Assembly (NCBI RefSeq): GCF_002812955.1
Contig: NZ_PFXK01000001.1
Coordinates: 682,001 to 746,000, forward strand
Length of the DNA: 64,000 nucleotides
Source: Vibrio sp. HA2012
GTDB taxonomy: Bacteria > Pseudomonadota > Gammaproteobacteria > Enterobacterales > Vibrionaceae
Reading direction: 5' to 3'
Shown here in pieces: positions 27,803 to 36,867 of the stretch. Position 1 is the stretch's first letter. Every line of letters starts with the position of its first letter. The translations under genes and the position numbers were made by a program. The notes beneath the pieces were generated by a model. It was not told the origin of the DNA. It saw only the letters and a list, made by a program, of their open reading frames with translations, and ran no database searches.

Positions 27803-27828
27803 TATTGTTTGATTAATATCAAACAATA
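27803..27828 (-). promoter_or_regulatory. 26-bp perfect palindrome with FNR-type core, upstream of alkaline phosphatase
   Basis: TATTGTTTGAT and ATCAAACAATA flank TAAT, giving a perfect 26-base inverted repeat. Its centre, TTGAT-TAAT-ATCAA (27809-27822), matches the FNR consensus exactly. It lies about 100 bases before the phosphatase start, in the 209-base gap 27705-27913. Only this gene can be its leftward target. Confidence 0.6.
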
Positions 27829-27913
27829 TTAATATCCGCCCTCACACAAACATTAATAACAACAGTTTTCATTTTCATAACCCGGTTGTGGTGATTTGTA
27901 CAAATCGCTAAAA

Positions 27914-29908
27914 TTAAGCTCTGTCGAAGGTCACTATATTTCCGTCTCTACGCTGCATAAAATGCTCCAGAGAATCTGCATCCAGTGGTCCACTTAACAA
28001 ATAACCTTGTCCTGTCCGGCACCCCATCGACTGTAGCTGCTTCTCCTGCTCTTTAGTCTCAACACCTTCAGCAACGACATTCAGCCCCAGCTCACGCCCG
28101 AGAGCCAGTATGTTTTTCAATACAATTGTAGAGATCTCATTCCCGGCGTAATCGGCTACAAAACTACTGTCAATTTTCAACGTATCAAAACGGAAATCCT
28201 TCAGATAGGCAACCGACGAATACCCTGTACCAAAATCATCCAGCGCAATACGCACACCAAGCCCTTTCAGATCTGAGAATAACTTCTGAGCACAAGTGTC
28301 ATTTTCTACTAGTAACGATTCTGTTATTTCCAGCTCGATCAGTGCAGGATCAACCTCTGACTGAGAAATGATCTGCCGGATGTCACTAAAAAAGTTGCAT
28401 CTCCGGAAACAAACCGGAGAAATATTGATACCAAGGACGCCGAAATTTTTCCCTTTAGCCTGCCACTCTTTCTGTTGTTTCAATGCTTTTTTTATTACCA
28501 GTGTATCCAGCCGCTGGATCAATCCACAACTCTCTGCGGTAGGAATAAATTCGTCAGGAAAGATTACCCCATAGTTAGGATGCTTCCAGCGAACCAATGC
28601 TTCCACCCCTTTTACTTTTCCACTTTCCAGATCCCACTGTGGTTGAAAATGAAGAATAAACTGATCATATCTGACTGCATCTTTCAGATCCCGCTCCATT
28701 TCCATCTGTTTCATTGACTGCTGATGCAGTTCCCGTGAATAGAACTGGAAGTTATTTTTACCCAGAGTCTTCGCATGATACATCGCACTGTCTGCATAAC
28801 GGATGAGCTCATCGCAGTTAGTGCTGTCATCAGGATAAACAGAAACCCCGATACTGGCAGAAATATCAACAATGACATCTCCCAATTGATAAGATTCTTT
28901 AAGGCTGTCAATCAGTGCTTCTGCTACCTTATTCGCAGCTTTCATCGCCAGCCGGGTATTATGCAGATCACTGAGTACCACCATAAATTCATCGCCACTT
29001 ATTCTGGCTGCCGTATCAGACTCCCTGATGCACTGACAAATCCTGTTTGCAACAGTCTGCAGCAATAAGTCTCCTTTATGATGCCCGTAATTATCATTCA
29101 CTGATTTAAAATGGTCTAAATCGATAAACAGAACGGCAACCGACTGATCGGTTCGCATCGCATGAATAACAACCTGCTCCAGACGATCCATAAAAAGTAT
29201 CCGGTTAGGAAGTCCGGTAAGAACATCATAGTGAGCCCGCTTTTGCAGTTCTCTGTTTTTTTCCTCAATAGAATACTTAGCAAGGTTCAGGGAAGTAACC
29301 AGATGTGTCCGGCTTTTTTCTCTCCGAAATAAGAAATGGCTGACAAACAGAGCCAACAGAACAATACCTGAGATAAGACTTATCTTAGCGTAACGATACT
29401 GCTCCGATTCAGCCACAAACCGGTTTCTCAGATTGGTTTCCAGCATATCTGCTTTTTGCATCAGTACGTGAAAAGACTGGTCAAACTCTTTATCCGCCGT
29501 TGAACCCGGCTTAGAGCGACGTTGTTGCTCATAGCGAGTGGTTGCTTGCTTTTTTAATATCTGCAGTAGTTCCCGGATATCCTTTGCAGACTGCTTCATC
29601 TGTTCGTTCTTTAGCGGATAAAAAGTCCCGTCCTCATTTTCACCGCCATACAACAAAGCCAGACAGTACCAGTCTGCCCGGGTAAGAGCCTGCCATACAT
29701 TTTCCACCGATTCGGAACTGTCGCCACTGACAATTTCTTCAACCCACAGATGCGCCAGTGTCGTGTTGAACTTCACTTTTTCAATCGCATGCAGCATTGG
29801 CGGCTGTTCTGTCAGCAACCGATTCCCCTGATAAAACAAAGTCACCATTACCACGGTCAGTAGCAACGTAATAATTACAGAAACAATATAAAGTCGCCGG
29901 GCTGCCAA
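27914..29908 (-). CDS. Membrane-bound GGDEF-EAL cyclic di-GMP enzyme
   Basis: 664 residues. Two membrane segments (about 6-25 and 175-197) bracket a periplasmic sensor region of roughly 150 helical residues. The GGDEF domain (about 220-385) has the site as ARISGDEFMVVL, SGDEF instead of GGDEF, so cyclase activity is uncertain. The EAL domain (about 405-655) is intact: EALVRW, ELEITES, LDDFGTGYSS, LKIDSSFV and VAEGVET. The protein most likely degrades cyclic di-GMP, perhaps with GTP sensing by the GGDEF part. The start is TTG, eight bases after GAGG. The sensed signal is unknown. It is transcribed alone. Confidence 0.93.
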   Translation of the reverse strand: MAARRLYIVSVIITLLLTVVMVTLFYQGNRLLTEQPPMLHAIEKVKFNTTLAHLWVEEIVSGDSSESVENVWQALTRADWYCLALLYGGENEDGTFYPLKNEQMKQSAKDIRELLQILKKQATTRYEQQRRSKPGSTADKEFDQSFHVLMQKADMLETNLRNRFVAESEQYRYAKISLISGIVLLALFVSHFLFRREKSRTHLVTSLNLAKYSIEEKNRELQKRAHYDVLTGLPNRILFMDRLEQVVIHAMRTDQSVAVLFIDLDHFKSVNDNYGHHKGDLLLQTVANRICQCIRESDTAARISGDEFMVVLSDLHNTRLAMKAANKVAEALIDSLKESYQLGDVIVDISASIGVSVYPDDSTNCDELIRYADSAMYHAKTLGKNNFQFYSRELHQQSMKQMEMERDLKDAVRYDQFILHFQPQWDLESGKVKGVEALVRWKHPNYGVIFPDEFIPTAESCGLIQRLDTLVIKKALKQQKEWQAKGKNFGVLGINISPVCFRRCNFFSDIRQIISQSEVDPALIELEITESLLVENDTCAQKLFSDLKGLGVRIALDDFGTGYSSVAYLKDFRFDTLKIDSSFVADYAGNEISTIVLKNILALGRELGLNVVAEGVETKEQEKQLQSMGCRTGQGYLLSGPLDADSLEHFMQRRDGNIVTFDRA

Positions 29909-30047
29909 CTACTTATCCTCTCGCATGGCGGATCTCTCTCTGATAGTTAGAGTATAGTTTTTTTTTAAATAGATGCTGAGGCTTAATTTTAGCCACTTTT
30001 TTAGTATAAAGTGTAAGAATTTGGTCAAATAATGGATAAGAAATGCA

Positions 30048-30087
30048 ACCAGACACTTATACGGTATGATCCAGATAAGTGCCTGGT
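30048..30087 (-). terminator. Hairpin downstream of pyrF
   Basis: In minus-strand RNA, ACCAGGCACTTAT pairs with ATAAGTGTCTGGT (13 bp with one G-U) around a 14-base loop, followed by TGCATTTCTT. Probable pyrF terminator. Confidence 0.55.
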
Positions 30088-30113
30088 TTGTCGATAAGGC
30101 TTGCTATCGGGAG

Positions 30114-30812
30114 TTAACTGCGTAAAGAAAGATTTATCTGCTCAAGCACAGCTGACGGATTATCAGCCTGAGTGATCGGCCGCCCAATAACCAGATAATC
30201 CGAACCGGCATTGATCGCTTCTACCGGTGTCATAATACGCTTTTGATCCCCAACCGCACTGCCAGCCGGACGAATCCCCGGAGTAACCAGCTTAAACGAC
30301 GGACCAAGCTCGGACTTTAACATAGAAGCCTCTTGTGCCGAACAAACGACCCCATCAAGACCGCTATTTTTTGTCAGATGAGCCAGACGCATCACCTGCT
30401 GCTGTGGTGGCAGATCCAGCCCAATTCCGGCTAAATCAGACTGTTCCATACTGGTTAACACCGTGACACCAATAAGCAATGGACGGTCTGCTCCATATGG
30501 TTCCAGTATCTCACGTGATGCCGTCATCATTCGCTCACCACCACTGGCGTGTACGTTCACCATCCACACCCCTAATTCTGCCGCTGCACGTACAGCTTTA
30601 GAGCAGGTATTGGGGATATCATGAAATTTAAGATCAAGAAAAACAGAAAAACCGCGTTTATGCAGTTCACGGACAAAATCCGGACCAAACAGTGTGAACA
30701 TTTCTTTGCCCACTTTCAGGCGACAGGATGCCGGGTCGATCCTATCAACAAAAGCCAACGCATCCTGCTGTTTATCATAATCTAATGCCACGATCACTTT
30801 CTGGTCGTTCAT
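30114..30812 (-). CDS. pyrF: Orotidine-5'-phosphate decarboxylase
   Basis: 232-residue cytosolic enzyme for the last step of UMP synthesis. The catalytic DxKxxD is seen in [12 protein letters not shown] (about residues 60-65), with VALDYDK at the N terminus, [18 protein letters not shown] and [11 protein letters not shown] (phosphate loop) at the expected places. Order after lapA and lapB is the conserved one, but a strong terminator stands between lapB and this gene. Confidence 0.97.
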   Translation of the reverse strand: MNDQKVIVALDYDKQQDALAFVDRIDPASCRLKVGKEMFTLFGPDFVRELHKRGFSVFLDLKFHDIPNTCSKAVRAAAELGVWMVNVHASGGERMMTASREILEPYGADRPLLIGVTVLTSMEQSDLAGIGLDLPPQQQVMRLAHLTKNSGLDGVVCSAQEASMLKSELGPSFKLVTPGIRPAGSAVGDQKRIMTPVEAINAGSDYLVIGRPITQADNPSAVLEQINLSLRS

Positions 30813-30854
30813 TGTGTCTCCTACTTAATCCACACGCAAAAAAACATATATACG

Positions 30855-30879
30855 CAAAAAACGCCTCTGAACGGAGGCG
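30855..30879 (-). terminator. Intrinsic terminator between lapB and pyrF
   Basis: In minus-strand RNA, CGCCTC-CGTTCA-GAGGCG is followed by TTTTTTG, starting 10 bases after the lapB stop. Confidence 0.85.
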
Positions 30880-30888
30880 CTATTTAAT

Positions 30889-32058
30889 TTATTCTCCATC
30901 CAACCCCCGGATGGGCTTGACGGTACCCCATCCTTTGCAGGAAGGGCAGTGCCAATAAAGGGAATGGCTTGAAAAACCACACTTGCGGCAACGGTAATGG
31001 GGCTTTACTTTAAGCTGTTCACCAACCATGGCTCTGAGAGTATTCAGGCTATCTTTTGCCCGTCCATCTTCTGCTTCCGCTAAATGGTAATCCATCAACC
31101 GGTAAAAACCTTTCATTGTCGGATTTTTCAGCAACTGACGAGTCAGCAGCGTCTGAGCCGTTGCGATGCCATCATGTTTGGCGACCAGCTGAGCCAGCAT
31201 CAGTTCAGCAGATGCGCCTGCATTCTTATTAATGCACTTCCGCAGAAACTCCAGCAGCTGATCTTCCTGCCCAAGATGATAATAACAATCGGCTAAATCA
31301 GGTAAGGCTTCGCTGATAAAATCAACATCCTGCTCCAGAATTGGCTCCATGTATTTTATCGTATTCTGATACTCTTCATTATCTAGGTACACTCTTCCCA
31401 GCGCCAGACTGGCACGCACACACTTAGGATCCTCCGTCAGAGCGCGCTTCAAATACGCAATAGCTTTGCTGGTATTTCCATCCGCAGACTCCTGAGTAGC
31501 CAGCTCACACAAAAAATGACTGATACTGGTGCGCATCTGCTTACGCCCTTTCCTGACCAGCATTGAGGCATAGCTTATTGCTTTATTCCATTCTTTAGTC
31601 TGCTGATAAATAGCAACCAGTTGATTTAAAGCAGCTTCCTGATGCTCAGGCTCATCAACCAGTTGCTCAAAGATCTTTTCTGCCCGATCCAGAAAACCGG
31701 ACACCATGTAGTCTTTAGCCAACTGTTGCAGTGCAATATTTTTTTGGTCTATAGTCAGACCCGAACGTGATATAAGGTTCTGATGAATACGAATAGCGCG
31801 ATCGACTTCTCCCCGGGAACGGAAAAGGTTTCCCAAAGCAAAATGGGTATCAATCGTTTCATCGTCAACCTGAAGCAGTTCAATAAACAGATCCACCGCT
31901 TTATCTGCCTGGTCTGACAACAGCAGGTTTAAACCGGTTACATATTGACGGGAAATCTGGTGTGACTGTTCCTGTTTACTTTCCCGGGCACTCCGGTTCC
32001 CCATGTACCAGCCATAGGCAGCAGCAATAGGTAATAACAGGAAGAGTAATTCAAGCAT
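30889..32058 (-). CDS. lapB: LapB (YciM), LPS assembly regulator
   Basis: 389 residues, the same as in E. coli. An N-terminal membrane anchor (MLELLFLLLPIAAAYGWYMG) is followed by about nine TPR repeats on the cytosolic side and a C-terminal rubredoxin-like metal site with two CxxC pairs (YRCRKCGFSS and HCPSCKGWG). LapB presents LpxC to the FtsH protease and so limits lipid A synthesis. I chose the ATG at 32058; the frame has a TTG one codon before. It follows lapA by 20 bases. Confidence 0.96.
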   Translation of the reverse strand: MLELLFLLLPIAAAYGWYMGNRSARESKQEQSHQISRQYVTGLNLLLSDQADKAVDLFIELLQVDDETIDTHFALGNLFRSRGEVDRAIRIHQNLISRSGLTIDQKNIALQQLAKDYMVSGFLDRAEKIFEQLVDEPEHQEAALNQLVAIYQQTKEWNKAISYASMLVRKGRKQMRTSISHFLCELATQESADGNTSKAIAYLKRALTEDPKCVRASLALGRVYLDNEEYQNTIKYMEPILEQDVDFISEALPDLADCYYHLGQEDQLLEFLRKCINKNAGASAELMLAQLVAKHDGIATAQTLLTRQLLKNPTMKGFYRLMDYHLAEAEDGRAKDSLNTLRAMVGEQLKVKPHYRCRKCGFSSHSLYWHCPSCKGWGTVKPIRGLDGE

Positions 32059-32078
32059 CAAAAAGCCTACTTACTTCT

Positions 32079-32363
32079 CTATGCTTTTGTTTCAGTCGGC
32101 AAGGCGTTTTCTGCCTGTTTTTTGAGCTTAGTAACATCCTTATTCAAACGACGAATAGTTAGCCTTGATTTCAGGTGCATACTACCAAAAATCAGCCAGG
32201 CGAGAACAAATCCGGAGACAAACACGCCGCCCAGTAGAGTCGATAAGTGAAATTCGCCCTTTGCTACCAGGTAATTAAAAGAAACGACTTCCTGATTCTG
32301 AGCACCCAGTGCCAGTGCAACCAGAAAGAGTGCAATAATTAGAATCGTTTTTATAATTTTCAC
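32079..32363 (-). CDS. lapA: LapA (YciS), LPS assembly membrane protein
   Basis: 94-residue protein with two membrane segments (IIKTILIIALFLVALALGAQNQ and LSTLLGGVFVSGFVLAWLIFG) and a charged cytosolic tail with a short coiled coil (IRRLNKDVTKLKKQAENAL). It is the partner of LapB in LPS control. The likely start is the GTG at 32363, with GGAG eight bases upstream; a GTG three codons earlier is too near that site. Confidence 0.9.
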   Translation of the reverse strand: MKIIKTILIIALFLVALALGAQNQEVVSFNYLVAKGEFHLSTLLGGVFVSGFVLAWLIFGSMHLKSRLTIRRLNKDVTKLKKQAENALPTETKA

Positions 32364-32493
32364 CGACCACACTCCTGAATAATCCCATGCTTAGGACATA
32401 TTTATCTGTTATTGATATCCCCGATAAATATGACTCAGAGATTATGCAGGAATTTAGCCCGACACACCATGCTCAATATACAGATTCCTGTCA

Positions 32494-32522
32494 TAAAAAA
32501 ACGGTATCCTGTCAGACACCGT
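32494..32522 (-). terminator. Second terminator downstream of ihfB
   Basis: In minus-strand RNA, ACGGTGTC-TGACAG-GATACCGT (8 bp, one G-U) is followed by TTTTTTTA. It stands between the ihfB terminator and the lapA promoter region. Confidence 0.75.
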
Positions 32523-32540
32523 CTTTTTATGCGCAAAAGC

Positions 32541-32565
32541 CTCCGGCCAAAACCATTGGCCGGAG
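32541..32565 (-). terminator. Terminator downstream of ihfB
   Basis: CTCCGGCCAA and TTGGCCGGAG make a 10-bp perfect stem around five bases, 35 bases beyond the ihfB stop; in minus-strand RNA it is followed by GCTTTTGC. Confidence 0.75.
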
Positions 32566-32599
32566 CTACTGTAGCTAATATCCGGTAATTACAAATCCG

Positions 32600-32881
32600 T
32601 TACTGAATATTAACCCGTTCGCGTAATTCTTTACCTGGTTTAAAGTGAGGAACATATTTACCTTCCAGCTCCACTTTGTCACCAGTTTTAGGATTACGTC
32701 CCACTCTTGGTTCACGATAATGTAATGAGAAACTGCCAAAACCACGAATCTCTATACGATCACCACTTTCCAGAGTTGACGCCATATGCTCTAAGATATC
32801 CTTGACTGCATCTTCAATTTCTTTTGCAGAAAGGTGTGTTTGTTCAGCACAGAGTCTTTCAATCAATTCAGACTTAGTCAT
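32600..32881 (-). CDS. ihfB: Integration host factor beta subunit
   Basis: 93-residue DNA-bending protein, one half of the IHF heterodimer. It has the HU/IHF fold: [49 protein letters not shown] and the beta arm [32 protein letters not shown], with the DNA-intercalating proline in RNPKTG. Gene order after rpsA is conserved in gammaproteobacteria, though a terminator separates them here. Confidence 0.97.
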
Positions 32882-32921
32882 AGTTTGCCTCGTTATTTGT
32901 TCTTATTAATGTCAGCATAGC

Positions 32922-32951
32922 AAAAAAAAAGGAGCCGTGCGGCTCCTTTTT
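32922..32951 (-). terminator. rpsA terminator
   Basis: AAAAAGGAGCC-GTGC-GGCTCCTTTTT with a run of nine A on the left, giving nine U after the stem in minus-strand RNA, 22 bases past the rpsA stop. A textbook intrinsic terminator. Confidence 0.92.
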
Positions 32952-32968
32952 AGCGATTTTTCTAACAA

Positions 32969-34639
32969 TTACTCGCCTTTAGCAGCCTTGAATGCGTCAG
33001 CCATAGCATTACCAAACGCACCTTCGTCTTGCTTGTTGATAGAAGCCATAGCTTCTTGCTCATCAGCTTCATCTTTAGCTTTGATAGACAGGTTAATTAC
33101 GCGGTTCTTACGGTCAACACCAGTAAATTTCGCTTCAACACTGTCACCAGCACTCAGGATCAGAGACGCGTCTTCGATGCGGTCACGTGATACTTCAGAT
33201 GCACGAATGTAACCTTCTACACCCTCAGCAATCTCAATTGTAGCACCTTTTGCATCTACTGCTGTTACTGTACCGTTTACAAGAGTACCTTTCTTGTTAT
33301 CCGCTACGAATGCATTGAACGGGTCGTTTTCCATTTGCTTAACGCCAAGAGAAATACGCTCACGCTCAGCATCTACTGCAAGAACAACAGCTGAGATTTC
33401 GTCGCCTTTCTTGTATTCACGAACAGCTTCTTCGCCAGGAACGTTCCAAGAGATATCAGACAAGTGAACAAGACCGTCGATGCCGCCGTCAAGACCGATG
33501 AAGATACCGAAGTCAGTGATAGACTTGATCTTACCAGTTACTTTATCGCCTTTAGCCTGAGCTTCAGCGAATGACTGCCATGGGTTAGCTTTACATTGCT
33601 TCAGACCCAGAGAAATACGACGACGTTCTTCGTCGATTTCAAGAACCATAACTTCAGCTTCATCGCCAACGTTAACCACTTTAGATGGGTGGATGTTCTT
33701 GTTAGTCCAGTCCATTTCTGAAACGTGTACCAGACCTTCAACGCCTTCTTCGATTTCAACGAAACAACCGTAATCAGTCAGGTTGGTTACACGACCAGTC
33801 AGTTTGTGACCTTCTGGGTAACGCTTAGCGATTGCTACCCATGGATCTTCACCCAGTTGCTTAAGACCTAGTGATACGCGAGTACGATCACGGTCAAACT
33901 TAAGAACTTTAACCAGGATCTCGTCACCTACATTTACGATCTCAGATGGGTGTTTAACACGTTTCCAAGCCATATCAGTGATGTGCAGCAGACCGTCTAC
34001 ACCACCCAGGTCAACGAATGCACCGTAGTCAGTAAGGTTCTTAACGATACCTTTAACTTCGCTGCCTTCCTGCAGAGTTTCAAGAAGCTCATCACGTTCA
34101 ACACTGTTTTCAGATTCAATAACAGCACGACGAGAAACAACAACGTTGTTACGCTTCTGATCCAGCTTAATTACTTTGAACTCCAGCTCTTTGTTTTCCA
34201 GATGAGCCGTGTCACGGATTGGACGTACGTCAACCAGAGAACCAGGAAGGAATGCACGGATACCGTTTAGTTCAACAGTGAAACCGCCTTTAACTTTACC
34301 GTTGATGATACCAACAACAGTTTCAGCTTCTTCGTATGCTTTCTCCAGTACGATCCACGCTTCGTGACGCTTAGCTTTCTCACGAGAAAGTTGAGTTTCA
34401 CCGAAACCATCTTCAACCGCATCAAGAGCTACATCGATTTCTGTACCTACTTCTACTTCAAGCTCGCCAGCAGCGTTCTTGAACTGTTCTGCCGGAATAG
34501 CAGATTCAGATTTAAGGCCAGCATCAACAAGAACGAAACCGTTCTCGATAGCTACAACAGTACCTTTAACAATGGTACCTTGGCGGAATTCTAGTTCGTT
34601 TAGAGACTCTTCAAAGAGTTGAGCAAAAGATTCAGTCAT
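32969..34639 (-). CDS. rpsA: 30S ribosomal protein S1
   Basis: 556 residues, the standard six-repeat S1. The N terminus [21 protein letters not shown], then six OB-fold S1 repeats with motifs such as [41 protein letters not shown] and [21 protein letters not shown]. It unfolds and delivers mRNA to the 30S subunit. The ATG at 34639 has no strong Shine-Dalgarno, which is usual for rpsA and linked to its autogenous control; a leader hairpin lies at 34666-34687. Codon choice looks like that of a highly expressed gene. Confidence 0.98.
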   Translation of the reverse strand: MTESFAQLFEESLNELEFRQGTIVKGTVVAIENGFVLVDAGLKSESAIPAEQFKNAAGELEVEVGTEIDVALDAVEDGFGETQLSREKAKRHEAWIVLEKAYEEAETVVGIINGKVKGGFTVELNGIRAFLPGSLVDVRPIRDTAHLENKELEFKVIKLDQKRNNVVVSRRAVIESENSVERDELLETLQEGSEVKGIVKNLTDYGAFVDLGGVDGLLHITDMAWKRVKHPSEIVNVGDEILVKVLKFDRDRTRVSLGLKQLGEDPWVAIAKRYPEGHKLTGRVTNLTDYGCFVEIEEGVEGLVHVSEMDWTNKNIHPSKVVNVGDEAEVMVLEIDEERRRISLGLKQCKANPWQSFAEAQAKGDKVTGKIKSITDFGIFIGLDGGIDGLVHLSDISWNVPGEEAVREYKKGDEISAVVLAVDAERERISLGVKQMENDPFNAFVADNKKGTLVNGTVTAVDAKGATIEIAEGVEGYIRASEVSRDRIEDASLILSAGDSVEAKFTGVDRKNRVINLSIKAKDEADEQEAMASINKQDEGAFGNAMADAFKAAKGE

Positions 34640-34665
34640 TAATTTAATCTTCAATAATTAAACGT

Positions 34666-34687
34666 CCACGGGCATCCTACCGCGTGG
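34666..34687 (-). promoter_or_regulatory. rpsA leader hairpin (candidate autoregulatory element)
   Basis: In minus-strand RNA, CCACG pairs with CGTGG, with an inner GG/CC, around a loop containing GGA, 27 bases before the rpsA start. E. coli rpsA has leader hairpins with GGA loops needed for translation without a Shine-Dalgarno. Confidence 0.4.
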
Positions 34688-34738
34688 GGTTGATAAAATA
34701 GCCAGTCATCATCCATGCAACCGACTTCCTATTGCCCC

Positions 34739-35419
34739 TTAGCGGGACAATTTAGATTCAATATATTCCAGTGCTTTTTGCACTACTCCATCAATAGAAA
34801 GTGAAGTAGAATCAAGCACTAAAGCATCATCCGCAGGGCGTAAAGGAGCAACAGCACGGTTGCGATCTCGATCATCACGCTCTTGGATCTCGCTTAAAAG
34901 GTGGTCAAATCTAACATCTAACCCTTTATCTTGCAACTGCTTAAGGCGTCTATTTGCCCTTTCTTCCGCGCTGGCATCCAAGAATATTTTGGCCTGCGCA
35001 CCCGGGAAGACAATCGTGCCCATATCACGCCCATCGGCCACCAGACCCGGCTCTGCACTGAATGCCCGTTGACGGCGCAATAACGCTTCACGAACCCGGG
35101 GAAACGCCGCTACTTTTGAGGCTGCATTACCCGTTTCTTCTTTGCGCAGCTCCCCGGAAACATCTTCACCTTCCAGAATAACTTTGACCAGATCGCCCTC
35201 GGCAATAAACTGAACATCCAGATGAGTCGCCAGAGGGACCAGTGCATCTTCTGATTCAGTATCTACTCCATGATGAATAGCTGCCAGTGCAAGTACCCGA
35301 TAAATCGCTCCAGAATCCAACAGGTGGAACCCCAGTTTTTCAGCCAACAGCATGCACAGAGTGCCTTTGCCTGCACCACTTGGGCCGTCGACGGTAATCA
35401 CAGGTATTTGAGAATTCAT
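34739..35419 (-). CDS. cmk: Cytidylate kinase
   Basis: 226-residue cytosolic kinase that phosphorylates CMP and dCMP. The P-loop is [13 protein letters not shown] near the N terminus; [36 protein letters not shown] and [13 protein letters not shown] (CMP and lid contacts) are all family landmarks. GGAG precedes the ATG. It stands directly upstream of rpsA, the conserved order. Confidence 0.97.
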   Translation of the reverse strand: MNSQIPVITVDGPSGAGKGTLCMLLAEKLGFHLLDSGAIYRVLALAAIHHGVDTESEDALVPLATHLDVQFIAEGDLVKVILEGEDVSGELRKEETGNAASKVAAFPRVREALLRRQRAFSAEPGLVADGRDMGTIVFPGAQAKIFLDASAEERANRRLKQLQDKGLDVRFDHLLSEIQERDDRDRNRAVAPLRPADDALVLDSTSLSIDGVVQKALEYIESKLSR

Positions 35420-35497
35420 TGATTACTCCAGATTATCATTTACGGCAGGGAAAAAGCCTGCTTTTGTCGGCGGCGTATTATAGGAGGAAACATGCCA

Positions 35498-36556
35498 TTA
35501 GACAATCGGACGTTGTCCCCGGGAAAGCCACTTCATCAGCACATTATCAGCGGCATCACCTGCCACGCCGGATAAACGTTCTGCCAGTTTTTTCTTCTGC
35601 ACATAACGAACGGACAGAACAGCCTTACCCTTGCAGGCTTCAGCAACAAGATCATCTGATGTTGTTATGTCATCAACCAGACCAAGATCTTTTGCCTGAG
35701 TACCAAACCAGTGCTCCCCGGTTGCAACCTTATCCAGATCCAGTTCAGGACGATGAACACGGATAAAGTCCTTAAACAAATCGTGAGTTTCATCCAGTTC
35801 CTGTCTGAATTTATCTCTGGCTTTGTCCGTATTTTCACCAAACATGGTCAGGGTGCGCTTATATTCTCCAGCCGTAAGCTGCTCAAATTCGATATCATGT
35901 TTTTTAAGTAGCTTGTTAAAATTTGGCAACTGAGCAATAACACCGATAGAACCGACAATCGCAAATGGAGCCGATACCAGTTTGTCGGCAATGCAAGCCA
36001 TCATATATCCGCCACTGGCAGCTACTTTATCTACGGCGATTGTAAGCGGAATTCCAGCATGTTTAATACGGTCCAGTTGTGATGAAGCCAGACCATATCC
36101 GTGAACCATACCGCCACCTGACTCAAGACGCAGTAGTACTTCATCACCATCCCGGGCAACAGCCAGAATCGCAGTCACTTCCTCACGCAGTGACGAGACT
36201 TCTTTCGCATCAATACTGCCATGAAAATCCAGCACAAACAGATGAGGTTCCCTACTTTCTTCCAAAGCCCCTTCTTTAATGGCTTTTTTTACCGTTTTTT
36301 CACGTGCTTTCGACTTCTCTTTTTCTGCCTTTTTTTCAGCCTTATCCCGTGCTTTGATATAGGTTTCATCGTGCAGATGATGTTCCATCAGTTCGATATT
36401 GTCTCTGTGTTTTTCCGTTAAGTTAATCACTTCCAGCTCACCTTTTGAGCCGGTTCTGCCACCAACAGATTTGACCATAAGCAGAATAGCGATCACTGCG
36501 ACAGCAAAAGTCGCAATTTTGGCTAGAAACAAGCCATATTCATATAAAAATTCCAA
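35498..36556 (-). CDS. sohB: SohB, inner-membrane serine peptidase (S49)
   Basis: 352 residues with an N-terminal membrane anchor (LFLAKIATFAVAVIAILLMV), then a periplasmic peptidase domain of the SppA/SohB family. The catalytic serine is in KVAASGGYMMACIADKL and the partner lysine in the downstream part of the same fold (GEYKRTLTMFGE). A charged linker rich in lysine and glutamate covers residues about 75-100. The start is TTG at 36556, and the sequence after it (MEFLYEYGLFLAKI) matches E. coli SohB. Substrates are poorly known. Confidence 0.93.
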   Translation of the reverse strand: MEFLYEYGLFLAKIATFAVAVIAILLMVKSVGGRTGSKGELEVINLTEKHRDNIELMEHHLHDETYIKARDKAEKKAEKEKSKAREKTVKKAIKEGALEESREPHLFVLDFHGSIDAKEVSSLREEVTAILAVARDGDEVLLRLESGGGMVHGYGLASSQLDRIKHAGIPLTIAVDKVAASGGYMMACIADKLVSAPFAIVGSIGVIAQLPNFNKLLKKHDIEFEQLTAGEYKRTLTMFGENTDKARDKFRQELDETHDLFKDFIRVHRPELDLDKVATGEHWFGTQAKDLGLVDDITTSDDLVAEACKGKAVLSVRYVQKKKLAERLSGVAGDAADNVLMKWLSRGQRPIV

Positions 36557-36867
36557 TACCTTATCCCCGGTAGTGTTGATTCAGATACATTGTAACTATC
36601 CTGTCACAAAAATCATCCCATCATTAAAAATCCTGGCAACTTATACTCGAAAGAAATGATCAATCCTTTATTTACCTTCATCTGAAAGCTTATTTTTTTT
36701 AAGCTGAACAGCGACCAGAACGCTAAATCCAGCGTCGTGAAACTATTTCGGCATATATGATTTTTTTGCTTTTTTTCGCCAAAATAAGAACTGCATTTGA
36801 ATACAGATAAACAAACACAGTATGCTGTCAGGCTATATTCAAAAGATAAGTCATCAGGAATAGCACA
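36557..36867. promoter_or_regulatory. Divergent intergenic region sohB / yciK
   Basis: A 311-base AT-rich gap between divergent genes, so it should hold both promoters. I see a weak LexA-like CTG-N10-CAG at 36791-36806 but no convincing operator, RNA element or gene. Confidence 0.4.

Noticed and set aside
27893..27906. Perfect palindrome GATTTGTACAAATC beside the GGDEF-EAL stop
   Set aside because: No loop for a stable hairpin and no gene start nearby; likely chance in AT-rich sequence, though it could be a minor operator.
36791..36806. LexA-like site CTG-N10-CAG upstream of yciK
   Set aside because: Only the outer triplets match; the core CATTTGAATA is far from the alternating TA of a good SOS box, and yciK is not a known SOS gene.
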